8,261 nt of DNA, taken from the NCBI GenBank assembly GCA_020404485.1, contig DYDT01000156.1:1-8261 (forward strand), given 5' to 3'. This stretch comes from Rickettsia endosymbiont of Diachasma alloeum. GTDB taxonomy: Bacteria > Pseudomonadota > Alphaproteobacteria > Rickettsiales > Rickettsiaceae. The notes under the pieces were generated by a model. That model worked only from the letters and a program-made list of their open reading frames with translations, did not search any database and was not told the origin of the DNA. Positions 1 through 6,983 of the stretch are shown piece by piece; the first letter of the stretch is position 1, and each line of letters begins with the position of its first letter. A program made the position numbers and the translations under genes.

Positions 1-26
1 AACAGAGCAACTTGGTCATTTAGGAA
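1..26. other. Orphan 26-bp segment left of the linker, probably mis-joined
   Basis: These bases precede the loxP-containing linker. I searched by eye for them on both strands of the rest of the window and found no copy. If the linker is a mate-pair adapter, this segment is the other end of a multi-kilobase fragment and is not the natural neighbour of base 69. No coding or regulatory role can be assigned. Confidence 0.55.
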
Positions 27-68
27 TCGTATAACTTCGTATAATGTATGCTATACGAAGTTATTACG
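27..68 (+). other. 454 Titanium-type paired-end linker (artificial sequence)
   Basis: The 42-bp block consists of TCGT (27-30), a full loxP site (31-64) and TACG (65-68). From memory this is the linker used to circularise fragments with Cre recombinase in 454 Titanium mate-pair libraries. The short outer tetranucleotides point to the linker more than to a generic engineered loxP. Rickettsiae have no known natural loxP, so this is best read as untrimmed linker left in an assembly. The alternative is a loxP scar from an engineered strain. The identity of the outer bases is recalled, not checked against a database. Confidence 0.85.
31..64 (+). other. loxP: Perfect loxP site
   Basis: Two 13-bp inverted arms (31-43 ATAACTTCGTATA and 52-64 TATACGAAGTTAT) flank the asymmetric 8-bp spacer ATGTATGC (44-51). 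This is the canonical Cre recombinase target of phage P1 with no mismatch. No cre gene or other P1-derived sequence is present in the window. Confidence 0.97.
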
Positions 69-209
69 TTATCTCCATTTAATAATTAATTTATTTTACT
101 AAATGTAAGATAAAATCTCAACTACTGCATTTTAAAGTAAATTTCTGAAAATTCCTTATACGTTAATGATAATTTATAATATAATTTAGTTAAACTATAT
201 TATTTAATT
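69..209 (+). promoter_or_regulatory. AT-rich leader of the MFS gene with possible -10 hexamers
   Basis: This non-coding stretch is almost entirely A and T. It contains two overlapping perfect TATAAT hexamers at 175-180 and 180-185, 25-35 nt before the start codon at 210. No good -35 box is seen: the sequence about 17 nt upstream of the first hexamer, TTCCTT, is poor. No clear Shine-Dalgarno sequence precedes the ATG. In DNA this AT-rich, TATAAT arises easily by chance, so the promoter call is weak. Sequence left of base 69 should not be used to look for further promoter elements because of the linker. Confidence 0.3.
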
Positions 210-1772
210 ATGTCAAACGATAATGCTCAGGCTACCCCTCCTCTTTCTAAGCAACAATTATTTGCTTTTTTTGGTATGGTTGTCGGTATGTTTATGTCAG
301 TGCTTGATATCCAAATTGTTGCAAGCTCATTATCCGTAATAGCAGCAGGACTTGCCGCCTCAAGTGATGAACTTTCTTGGGTTCAAACCTCTTATTTAAT
401 AGCTGAGGTTATCATAATTCCGATTACGGGATTCTTAGCAAGATTACTTTCCACTAGAATCTCTTACTTTATTGCAGCTCTTGGGTTTACGATTATGAGC
501 GTATTATGCTCACTTGCAACGAATATTGAATCAATGATTATCTTTAGAGCGTTACAAGGATTTTTTGGCGGTGCTATGATACCAACAGTTTTTAGCACTG
601 TTTTTATAATTTTTCCGCCATCACAACGCCCTAAAATTACTATATTAATTGGGCTTGTTGTAACTGTTGCACCAACTTTAGGTCCAACACTTGGAGGATA
701 TATTACAGAAATTTTATCATGGCATTTTATGTTTTTGCTGAATGTTATACCTGGTATTTTTGTATGTAGCGTAGTTTTTTTATATGGTCATTTTGACAAA
801 CCAAATTACAACTTACTAAAAAATTTTGATTTCCTTGGCATAGCTATTATGGCTTTGACTCTTGGTTTACTGCAATATGTTTTAGAGGAAGGTAATAAAA
901 AAGGCTGGCTTGAGGATAATTTAATATTATTTTTAAGTATTGCTGTAGCGTTAGGCTTTATTTTATTAATAATCAGAGAACTAACTTTTATAAATCCAAT
1001 TTTAGATTTAAAAACATTTCTCTATAAAGATTTTACGTTTGGCTGTCTCTATTCTTTTGTTATGGGTATAGGATTATATGGGGCAGTATATATATTACCA
1101 TTATTCTTATTTACCATAGCAGGTTATGATACGTTGCAGATCGGTGCTACTATGATGGTAACGGGAATAGCACAATTTTTATCAGCACCACTAGCTGGAA
1201 GAATGTTAGGAGCGGGCGTAGATTTACGGCTAATGCTGATTATAGGACTTGGAGGTTTTGCCATCGGATGTCACTTAAATAGCTTTTTAACACCTGATTC
1301 TAAATTTGCCGAATTTATATTACCACAATTCGTTAGAGGGCTTTCTTTGATGTTTTGTTTTATACCAACGAATAACATAGCTCTTGGCAATATGCCAAGG
1401 GATAAAGTAGGGAATGCAAGCGGTCTTTATAACCTCACTCGTAACCTTGGAGGAGCGGTAGGACTAGCAGTAATTAGTACTATACTAACTAATGATACTA
1501 AAATTTTTATGCAATATCTATCGGGAAACATTCCCTCCACTTCTATAATGGCAATGGAACAATTAGATTCATACACCACATTATTAAGCGGAAAAGTATT
1601 TAATCCAGAAAAAGCCTCATATTTATTATTGGCTAACAAAATAAATACGGATGCATTTGTAATTGCAATAAATAATATATTTAATATGATAGCGTTATTA
1701 TTTATACTTATAATGCTGCTAATTCCTTTTACTTCAAATATCAAGCTATCAGGAAACATCAATGCCCACTAA
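210..1772 (+). CDS. emrB: DHA2-family MFS multidrug exporter (EmrB/QacA type)
   Basis: A 520-residue, highly hydrophobic inner-membrane protein, the length expected for a 14-helix DHA2 proton-driven exporter. Visible family signatures are the helix-1 'VLDIQIV' motif with acidic D33, 'RALQGFFGGAMIP' at 113-125 (motif B, R113), and 'APTLGPTLGGYI' at 154-165 (the antiporter motif C, GPxxGG), followed by 'WHFMFLLNVIPG' at 171-182. The loop between helices 2 and 3 (about 74-85) is a weak version of motif A. EmrB normally works with the periplasmic adaptor EmrA, but no emrA is in this window, so substrate and partner are unknown; the gene symbol is by resemblance. The ATG at 210 has no obvious Shine-Dalgarno site. 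The start is chosen because it leaves a short polar N-terminus before helix 1. Its 3' end overlaps the next gene by 11 nt, suggesting co-translation. Confidence 0.88.
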   Translation: MSNDNAQATPPLSKQQLFAFFGMVVGMFMSVLDIQIVASSLSVIAAGLAASSDELSWVQTSYLIAEVIIIPITGFLARLLSTRISYFIAALGFTIMSVLCSLATNIESMIIFRALQGFFGGAMIPTVFSTVFIIFPPSQRPKITILIGLVVTVAPTLGPTLGGYITEILSWHFMFLLNVIPGIFVCSVVFLYGHFDKPNYNLLKNFDFLGIAIMALTLGLLQYVLEEGNKKGWLEDNLILFLSIAVALGFILLIIRELTFINPILDLKTFLYKDFTFGCLYSFVMGIGLYGAVYILPLFLFTIAGYDTLQIGATMMVTGIAQFLSAPLAGRMLGAGVDLRLMLIIGLGGFAIGCHLNSFLTPDSKFAEFILPQFVRGLSLMFCFIPTNNIALGNMPRDKVGNASGLYNLTRNLGGAVGLAVISTILTNDTKIFMQYLSGNIPSTSIMAMEQLDSYTTLLSGKVFNPEKASYLLLANKINTDAFVIAINNIFNMIALLFILIMLLIPFTSNIKLSGNINAH

Positions 1773-2076
1773 AATTTCAATTATATTATATTTTCCTTGG
1801 TTATTTAAGGAAATATGTAAGTCAGCTTTTTCAGTTATTAAAATAATCTGGCAAAGGAATATAGTTATAGAACCGGTTTTTGAATGGGTTGACGCAGAAG
1901 GATTAGAAGATATCGGTGAAATAATATATGGCAACTCAATTACTTTAACTCCTGGTACAGTGACGTTAGATATAAATAATAATATGTTATTAGTGCATGC
2001 ACTCGATAAATCATCAATTAATGATTTACATAATGGTAAAATGATTAAAAAAATTAAAAGAATTTTGAGGATATGA
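1762..2076 (+). CDS. mnhE: MrpE/MnhE-like Na+/H+ antiporter subunit, N-terminally short
   Basis: A 104-residue protein that resembles the C-terminal two thirds of MrpE/MnhE, a subunit of the multi-component Mrp monovalent cation/proton antiporter. The diagnostic part is '[14 protein letters not shown]' followed by 'LLVHALD' (about 58-82). The N-terminal part, '[19 protein letters not shown]', matches the segment that in full-length MrpE follows the first two membrane helices. Usual length is about 150-170 residues, so about 50-60 N-terminal residues are missing. They cannot lie upstream in frame because that DNA codes for the exporter C-terminus. The start at 1762 is supported by AGGA at 1751-1754, seven bases upstream. 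The gene overlaps its upstream neighbour by 11 nt and its stop overlaps the pyrH start (ATGA). Other Mrp subunits are absent here; whether this short form is functional is unknown. Confidence 0.75.
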   Translation: MPTKISIILYFPWLFKEICKSAFSVIKIIWQRNIVIEPVFEWVDAEGLEDIGEIIYGNSITLTPGTVTLDINNNMLLVHALDKSSINDLHNGKMIKKIKRILRI

Positions 2077-2792
2077 CATCAAATTTAAAATATAAACGGG
2101 TTTTGTTAAAAGTTTCAGGGGAAGCTTTAATGGGGGATAAGCAATTTGGTCATGACTATGACACAATCAAAAAGATTGCTGGGGATATTAAAGAGCTTAT
2201 TGATTTAGGTATAGAAGTTGCCATCGTAGTTGGCGGCGGAAATATTTATCGTGGAATTAATGCAGCATTAGTTGGTATGGATAGAGCATCAGCAGATTAT
2301 ATAGGTATGCTTGCAACTGTTATTAATGCTTTAACACTGCAAAATGTTATGAAAAGCCTAAACATCTATACAAGAGTTTTATCAGCTATTCCGATGATGA
2401 GCGTATGTGAGCCATATATTCGTCGCAGGGCTAAAAGACATATGGAAAAAGGACGGGTAGTAATTTTTGCCGGCGGCACTGGTAATCCATTTTGTACAAC
2501 CGATAGTGCAGCAGTACTTCGTGCAATTGAGATGAATTGTGATGTTTTGCTAAAAGCAACGCAAGTTGATGGTGTATATGATTCTGATCCGAAAAAAAAT
2601 CCGAATGCTAAAAAATATTTCATTATTAACTATAAAGATGTTATAACTAACAACCTGCAAGTTATGGACATAGCAGCCATAGCAGTTGCTAGAGAAAATA
2701 ACTTACCGATAAAGGTATTTTCAATAAAAGAAAAAGGTAATATTGCCAAAGTAGTTCAAGGGCAAGGTGAATATACATTAATCGAAGGATAA
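2073..2792 (+). CDS. pyrH: UMP kinase (uridylate kinase)
   Basis: A 239-residue cytoplasmic enzyme of the amino-acid kinase fold that phosphorylates UMP to UDP with ATP, feeding UTP and CTP synthesis. Length matches the bacterial family (about 240). Motifs seen are 'LLKVSGEAL' at 11-19 (phosphate-binding K13, S15, G16), 'GGGNIYRG' at 54-61, D75 in the UMP-binding segment, '[13 protein letters not shown]' at 135-147, and '[17 protein letters not shown]' at 161-177 in the nucleotide region. The start codon overlaps the preceding stop as ATGA, with GAGG at 2067-2070 only two bases before it, so translation is probably coupled to mnhE. The neighbour downstream is frr, a pairing common across bacteria, but the rpsB-tsf genes that often precede pyrH are not here. 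Confidence 0.97.
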   Translation: MTSNLKYKRVLLKVSGEALMGDKQFGHDYDTIKKIAGDIKELIDLGIEVAIVVGGGNIYRGINAALVGMDRASADYIGMLATVINALTLQNVMKSLNIYTRVLSAIPMMSVCEPYIRRRAKRHMEKGRVVIFAGGTGNPFCTTDSAAVLRAIEMNCDVLLKATQVDGVYDSDPKKNPNAKKYFIINYKDVITNNLQVMDIAAIAVARENNLPIKVFSIKEKGNIAKVVQGQGEYTLIEG

Positions 2793-2826
2793 TGTTTATC
2801 TTTTAAAAATTATTTTTTCATTTTAT

Positions 2827-2876
2827 CGGGGATTCGTATCCTCACCTATTAGTATAGGCTGCGAGTAGTCACCCCT
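2827..2876. repeat. GC-rich imperfect palindrome in the pyrH-frr spacer
   Basis: A GC-rich island stands out from an otherwise AT-rich 145-bp spacer. A perfect 5-bp stem CCTAT (2845-2849) / ATAGG (2854-2858) closes a TAGT loop, and GGGG (2828-2831) can pair with CCCC (2872-2875) at the base. The region between has mostly mismatches. It may be a decayed palindromic element or an RNA structure in the pyrH-frr transcript. No T-run follows, so it is not a standard terminator on the + strand. Confidence 0.4.
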
Positions 2877-2937
2877 CAAAATAAAATCTAATTCTTAAAA
2901 TACTTCACATTATATTAAAACATATGGATGAAAAATT

Positions 2938-3498
2938 ATGGATAAAATAACTCTTAAAAAAAATTTACAAGATAAGATGGATAAGGCTTTAAAGGTTTTA
3001 GATCATGAGCTTAAAGGGCTTCGTACCGGCAGAGCCTCAGTTAATTTACTTGATAGCGTAACTGTGGAAGCTTATGGTGATAGAATGCCACTTTCACAAG
3101 TTGCTTCTCTAACAACTCCAGATGCACGAACAATTAATGTGCAGGTTTGGGATAAATCTATGGTATCATCAGTAGAAAAAGCAATCACAGTAGCAAATCT
3201 TGGTTTAACTCCATCATCAGATGGGCAATTAATTAGGCTACCTATACCTGCTTTAACAGAAGAAAGACGTAAAGAGCTTGCAAAACTTGCTCATAAATAT
3301 GGCGAAGATACTAAAATTTCATTACGTAATATTAGAAGAGACAGAAATGAAGAACTCAAAAAAATGGAAAAGGATAATATTATAGCAAAAGATGAACATC
3401 ATAGTTTAGCAGAACAGGTACAAAAACTAACTGACGAATATAGCAGCAAAGTTGATTCAGCAATAAAGCAGAAAGAGCAAGAAATAATGACGGTGTGA
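2938..3498 (+). CDS. frr: Ribosome recycling factor
   Basis: A 186-residue cytoplasmic protein, matching the usual 185 of the family. With EF-G it splits the post-termination ribosome so that subunits can be reused. Conserved segments are '[13 protein letters not shown]' at 27-39 (hinge side of the three-helix bundle), the domain II beta region about 41-103 with '[24 protein letters not shown]' at 88-111, and '[13 protein letters not shown]' at 128-140, which includes the arginine-rich ribosome-contacting helix. The C-terminal helix is rich in K, E and Q. The ATG at 2938 is preceded by GGATG (2926-2930) at good spacing. Two nearer upstream ATGs (2924, 2928) are out of frame. The spacer before it holds a GC-rich palindrome, so frr may be read from pyrH or from its own unseen promoter. 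Confidence 0.97.
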   Translation: MDKITLKKNLQDKMDKALKVLDHELKGLRTGRASVNLLDSVTVEAYGDRMPLSQVASLTTPDARTINVQVWDKSMVSSVEKAITVANLGLTPSSDGQLIRLPIPALTEERRKELAKLAHKYGEDTKISLRNIRRDRNEELKKMEKDNIIAKDEHHSLAEQVQKLTDEYSSKVDSAIKQKEQEIMTV

Positions 3499-3508
3499 TA
3501 ATTCAATT

Positions 3509-3599
3509 GTCATTGCGAGCGACTGCAAGGAGCGTGGCAATCTCATAAAGCAAACTCATGAGATTGCCGCATCGATTCTGCGAATCTCCTCGCAATGAC
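3509..3599. repeat. Rickettsia-type palindromic repeat element between frr and gatC
   Basis: A 91-nt, relatively GC-rich element fills most of the frr-gatC spacer. Its ends are perfect 11-nt inverted repeats, GTCATTGCGAG (3509-3519) and CTCGCAATGAC (3589-3599). Inside is a second perfect 11-bp stem, GGCAATCTCAT (3536-3546) and ATGAGATTGCC (3558-3568), around an 11-nt loop. The segments between the stems pair poorly. Dispersed palindromes with this 'cattgcgag' edge are common in Rickettsia spacers, but I do not assign a numbered family. It begins 11 nt after the frr stop and ends 46 nt before gatC. Transcribed, it would form a long hairpin that might affect mRNA stability or read-through, although no T-run follows. 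Confidence 0.85.
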
Positions 3600-3645
3600 G
3601 ATTTGGTATCCACGAAACAACTGAATAAAGAAAACAAAATAAATT

Positions 3646-3948
3646 ATGATTACAAGAGAAGAAGTAAAAAAAATAGCAAAGCTTGCAAGGCTTAAATTTG
3701 AGGAAGATAAGGTAGAGGAATTTTCTAGCAGGCTTAGCTCTATAATGGATATGATTGATATTTTAAATGAAGTAGATTGCACCAATGTTAAGCCTTTAAC
3801 TTCTGTTTGTGACATGCAAGCAAGAATGCGACCTGATGAAGTTACAAGCAAAGACCATTCAAATGAATTATTTGATAATGTTCAAGGTGCTAGCTGGCAG
3901 CTTGCTAAAGAAGTGAAATATTTTATTACTCCAAAGGTTGTTGAATAA
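3646..3948 (+). CDS. gatC: Asp/Glu-tRNA amidotransferase subunit C
   Basis: A 100-residue protein matching the small GatC subunit (about 95-100), which wraps around and stabilises GatA in the GatCAB complex. Typical features are the N-terminal '[17 protein letters not shown]' helix (2-18), the middle '[16 protein letters not shown]' segment (36-51) and the C-terminal 'YFITPKVVE' ending (92-100). The complex amidates Glu-tRNA(Gln) and/or Asp-tRNA(Asn), the indirect route used by bacteria lacking glutaminyl- or asparaginyl-tRNA synthetase. It is the first gene of gatCAB and is separated from gatA by one base. No clear Shine-Dalgarno site lies before the ATG at 3646; the sequence upstream is A-rich. 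The start agrees with the family N-terminus. Confidence 0.96.
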   Translation: MITREEVKKIAKLARLKFEEDKVEEFSSRLSSIMDMIDILNEVDCTNVKPLTSVCDMQARMRPDEVTSKDHSNELFDNVQGASWQLAKEVKYFITPKVVE

Positions 3949-3949
3949 T

Positions 3950-5431
3950 ATGACGGAATTAAATAAGTTAAGTGTAGCAGATAGCCTAAAAGGCTTAAAG
4001 AATAAAGAATTTACAAGTAAAGAATTAGTTAATGCTCATATTAAGCAAATAGAAAAACATAAAAACCTAAATGCTTATGTTACTAAGACTTTTGATTTAG
4101 CTTTAAAGCAAGCAGAGGCGGCTGATCAAAATTATGCTAAGAATCAGCCACGAACCCTTGAAGGGATACCTTTCGCCGCTAAAGATCTTTTTTGTACAAA
4201 AGGGATTAGAACAACCGCTTGTTCTAATATATTAAGAGAGTTCATTCCTAATTACGCATCAGGTGTTACGCAGAATATTTTTAATAAAGGCGGGGTAATG
4301 CTCGGTAAAACCAATATGGACGAGTTTGCTATGGGATCAGCAAATATTACTAGCTGCTTTGGTAATGTAATTAGCCCATGGAAAGCGAACGATGATGAAG
4401 CTGACTTAGTGCCAGGCGGTTCCTCGGGCGGATCAGCTGCCGCAGTAAGCGGCTTTATGGCTACTGCTGCTCTTGGTAGTGATACAGGTGGTTCGGTGCG
4501 TCAACCAGCAAGCTTTACCGGTTTAGTTGGATTCAAGCCTACATATGGACGCTGCTCAAGATACGGTATGATATCGTTTGCAAGCTCTCTTGATCAGGCT
4601 GGTATATTTACCCGAAGCGTTTTAGATAGCACTATTATGCTTGAAGCGATGATGGGTTTTGATGAAAGAGATTCTACTTCTATTAAGGCGGAAGTACCGC
4701 AGCTACAACCAGCTGTCGGCAGTTCTATAAAAGGCATGAAAATAGGTGTACCTTTAAGCCTTGGAGCAGGCGGAATTATCGAACCTGATATTATGAAAAT
4801 GTGGCACTCTACTATAGAGCTGCTTAAGAATGCTGGTGCTGAGATAGTTGATATTTCTCTCCCCCATGCTAAATATGGTGTGGCTGTTTATTATGTTATA
4901 GCACCTGCTGAAGCTTCTTCAAACTTATCTAGATATGACGGCGTAAGATATGGGCTTAGAGTAGAGAAAGAAAATATGAGCCTAGATGAGATGTATGAAA
5001 TAACACGGTCATCTGGATTTGGTGATGAAGTAAAACGTCGTATCATGATCGGGACATATGTACTTTCTTCTAGCTTTATGGATGCATATTATTTAAAAGC
5101 ACAAAAAGTGCGTAGGCTTGTTGCTGATGATTTTAATAATGCTTTTGCAAAAGTAGATGCTATTTTATTACCATCTGCTCCAACAGAAGCATTTAGAATC
5201 GGTGAAAAACAAAATGACCCAACTATTATGTATTTAAATGATTTATTTACTATTCCTGCAAGTTTAGCAGGGCTGCCTTGTGTTTCAGTGCCAGCAGGCT
5301 TATCAAATAGAGGACTACCGCTCGGTATGCAAGTTATAGGTAAGCAATTAGATGAATATAATGTTTTAAGAGTAGCATCTGCCATAGAAATAGGTGTTAA
5401 ACATATCAAATTTGAGCCGGTAGGGTTTTAG
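3950..5431 (+). CDS. gatA: Asp/Glu-tRNA amidotransferase subunit A (amidase)
   Basis: A 493-residue amidase-signature enzyme that hydrolyses glutamine and passes the ammonia to GatB. The Ser-cisSer-Lys catalytic triad is visible: K78 in '[11 protein letters not shown]', S158 in '[12 protein letters not shown]' (155-166) and nucleophile S182 in '[13 protein letters not shown]' (176-188). The 24-residue spacing of the two serines matches the family. The length (485-495) and the alphaproteobacterial insertion before 'LVPGGSS' are normal. I place the start at ATG 3950, one base after the gatC stop, with AAGG at 3934-3937 upstream. An in-frame TTG at 3938 would add four residues and overlap gatC, with no supporting conservation. 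It sits two bases before gatB, so all three subunits are probably made from one mRNA. Confidence 0.97.
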   Translation: MTELNKLSVADSLKGLKNKEFTSKELVNAHIKQIEKHKNLNAYVTKTFDLALKQAEAADQNYAKNQPRTLEGIPFAAKDLFCTKGIRTTACSNILREFIPNYASGVTQNIFNKGGVMLGKTNMDEFAMGSANITSCFGNVISPWKANDDEADLVPGGSSGGSAAAVSGFMATAALGSDTGGSVRQPASFTGLVGFKPTYGRCSRYGMISFASSLDQAGIFTRSVLDSTIMLEAMMGFDERDSTSIKAEVPQLQPAVGSSIKGMKIGVPLSLGAGGIIEPDIMKMWHSTIELLKNAGAEIVDISLPHAKYGVAVYYVIAPAEASSNLSRYDGVRYGLRVEKENMSLDEMYEITRSSGFGDEVKRRIMIGTYVLSSSFMDAYYLKAQKVRRLVADDFNNAFAKVDAILLPSAPTEAFRIGEKQNDPTIMYLNDLFTIPASLAGLPCVSVPAGLSNRGLPLGMQVIGKQLDEYNVLRVASAIEIGVKHIKFEPVGF

Positions 5432-5433
5432 TT

Positions 5434-6882
5434 ATGGCATATATTGAAGGTAATAGCGGAAAATGGGAGTATGTAATTGGGCTTGAAATTCATGCTCAAA
5501 TTTCCTCAAAATCTAAGCTTTGTTCAGGCAGCGGTACAACATTTGCAGCAAGCCCAAATTCACAAGTATCCTATGTTGATGCGGCAATGCCAGGTATGCT
5601 ACCAGTGCTTAATGAGTATTGTGTTCATCAAGCAATTAAAACAGGTCTTGGGCTTAAAGCAAAGGTAAATAAATATTCGGTATTTGATCGTAAGAATTAT
5701 TTTTATGCCGATCTGCCGCAAGGTTACCAAATCTCTCAATTTTACTATCCGATAGTGCAGGATGGTACTATGGAAATACCGACAAGTACTGGTGAGCTGA
5801 AAACTATCCGTATTAATCGCTTGCATCTAGAGCAAGATGCTGGTAAGTCTATGCATGATCAATCACCGCATTATAGCTTTATAGATTTAAACCGTGCAGG
5901 TATTGGGCTTATGGAAATCGTAACTGAACCTGATATATCTTCGCCCGATGAAGCAGCAGAATTTGTTAAGAAGCTAAGAAGCTTGTTGCGTTATGTTGGT
6001 AGCTGTGATGGGGATATGGAAAAAGGTTCTATGCGTTGTGATGCTAACGTTTCAGTAAGGCGTGCAGGTGAACCACTCGGGACAAGATGCGAAATTAAGA
6101 ATATCAACTCAATACGTAATATTGTCAGAGCTATAGAGTTTGAAGCTAAAAGGCAAGTAGATTTGATTGAAAATGGTGAATCTATAATCCAGGAAACACG
6201 CTTGTTTAATGCCGATAGCGGTGAGACAAGAACGATGCGTTCGAAAGAAGAAGCAGCTGATTATCGTTATTTCCCTGATCCAGATTTATTACCGGTTATT
6301 CTTTCTGATGAGCTGATAAATGAATTAAAAGCAAGCTTGCCTGAGCTACCGGATGAGAAAATAGAGAAATACACAACCAAATTCGGTTTAAGCAAATATG
6401 ATGCTGAAGTAATTGTAGCTGATGAGTCGGCTGCTAAATATTTTGAAGAAGCAGCCAATGAATGCGATCCTAAATTGCTTGCCAATTGGTTAATTAATGA
6501 ATTATTTGGACAACTTAATAAAGCCTCAGCCGAAATAAGCGAGTGTAAAATTACGCCTAACGATTTTGCAAAATTAATCAAGTTAATAGAAGATAATACC
6601 ATATCCGGTAAAATTGCTAAGACTGTTTTCGAAATTATGTTTGAAACCGGTAAAGCAGCTGATAAAATTGTAGAAGAGCAAGGTCTAGTACAAGTTTCAG
6701 ACTCTAATGTGCTAAATGCTGTAATTGATGAAGTAATAAGCGAAAATTCTGATTCGGTTGAAGGATATAGAAATGGTAAAGATAAATTATTTGGCTTTTT
6801 CGTTGGTCAGGTGATGAAGAAAACTGGCGGCAAGGCAAACCCTGGACTTGTAAATCAGCTTTTGAAAGAGAAGCTTGGTTAG
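5434..6882 (+). CDS. gatB: Asp/Glu-tRNA amidotransferase subunit B
   Basis: A 482-residue subunit, of usual length, that binds the misacylated tRNA, phosphorylates the Glu or Asp side chain with ATP and amidates it. Signature segments are 'GLEIHAQ' at 16-22, '[17 protein letters not shown]' at 86-102, 'HLEQDAGK' at 131-138, '[17 protein letters not shown]' at 151-167, and '[16 protein letters not shown]' at 194-209. These form the cradle domain with the kinase site. The C-terminal part from about 300 on is the helical and YqeY-like tail that contacts tRNA, ending in '[15 protein letters not shown]'. The cysteine-rich zinc loop seen in some GatBs is replaced by '[22 protein letters not shown]', the form I recall in alphaproteobacteria. 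AGGG at 5422-5425 lies eight bases before the ATG, inside the gatA end. Confidence 0.97.
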   Translation: MAYIEGNSGKWEYVIGLEIHAQISSKSKLCSGSGTTFAASPNSQVSYVDAAMPGMLPVLNEYCVHQAIKTGLGLKAKVNKYSVFDRKNYFYADLPQGYQISQFYYPIVQDGTMEIPTSTGELKTIRINRLHLEQDAGKSMHDQSPHYSFIDLNRAGIGLMEIVTEPDISSPDEAAEFVKKLRSLLRYVGSCDGDMEKGSMRCDANVSVRRAGEPLGTRCEIKNINSIRNIVRAIEFEAKRQVDLIENGESIIQETRLFNADSGETRTMRSKEEAADYRYFPDPDLLPVILSDELINELKASLPELPDEKIEKYTTKFGLSKYDAEVIVADESAAKYFEEAANECDPKLLANWLINELFGQLNKASAEISECKITPNDFAKLIKLIEDNTISGKIAKTVFEIMFETGKAADKIVEEQGLVQVSDSNVLNAVIDEVISENSDSVEGYRNGKDKLFGFFVGQVMKKTGGKANPGLVNQLLKEKLG

Positions 6883-6883
6883 C

Positions 6884-6946
6884 GTCATTGCAAGGATATG
6901 TGCAGATCGAAAGATGTCATCTCGTGGCTTGCCCTTGGGATGACAT
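6884..6946. repeat. Degenerate palindromic repeat remnant downstream of gatB
   Basis: The spacer after gatB starts with GTCATTGCAAGGA (6884-6896), which matches the left edge of the element at 3509-3531 if ten bases between two 'tgc' copies are removed. It continues with a hairpin, ATGTCATC (6914-6921) pairing with GATGACAT (6939-6946), extended by imperfect pairing of 'tcgtgg' and 'cccttgg'. Similar 'atgtcatcccgtgg' palindromes are frequent in Rickettsia spacers. This copy looks worn and may combine pieces of two repeats. It lies between the gatCAB operon and the next gene and could act as a transcript-end hairpin, though there is no T-run behind it. Confidence 0.6.
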
Positions 6947-6983
6947 ACAATAAAAACCATTCAAATTTAAAATATTACTTTTT

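Noticed and set aside
1..68. Natural Cre/lox-type phage integration site
   Set aside because: The site is identical to P1 loxP with no drift and no recombinase or phage gene nearby, and its flanks match a library linker as I recall it.
1427..1934. Open frames on the minus strand across the exporter end and mnhE
   Set aside because: They lie antisense to recognised genes, show no family resemblance or ribosome binding site, and are explained by the codon use of the real genes.
2137..2155. Similarity of 'gcaatttggtcat' in pyrH to 'gcaacttggtcat' in bases 8-20, as the true origin of the left orphan segment
   Set aside because: The match has an internal mismatch and fails on both sides, so it is chance similarity and not the source of bases 1-26.
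2829..2845. On the minus strand, 'ggatacgaatcccc' looks like a tRNA T-arm
   Set aside because: The loop departs from the TTCGA/TTCAA consensus and no acceptor, D or anticodon arm can be built around it, so it is not called a tRNA or tRNA remnant.
3938..3949. TTG start at 3938 for gatA, giving a 497-residue protein
   Set aside because: The ATG at 3950 matches the family N-terminus, follows the gatC stop by one base and is at a usable distance from AAGG at 3934-3937. The four extra residues have no support.
5524..5616. Loss of zinc-binding cysteines in GatB as a possible defect
   Set aside because: The cysteine-free version of this loop is, as I recall it, usual in alphaproteobacteria and some Gram-positives, so it is not an anomaly.
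6914..6950. Intrinsic terminator for gatCAB
   Set aside because: There is a hairpin, but it is followed by ACAATAAAAACC and not a T-run, and its stem is interrupted. It fits a worn repeat better.
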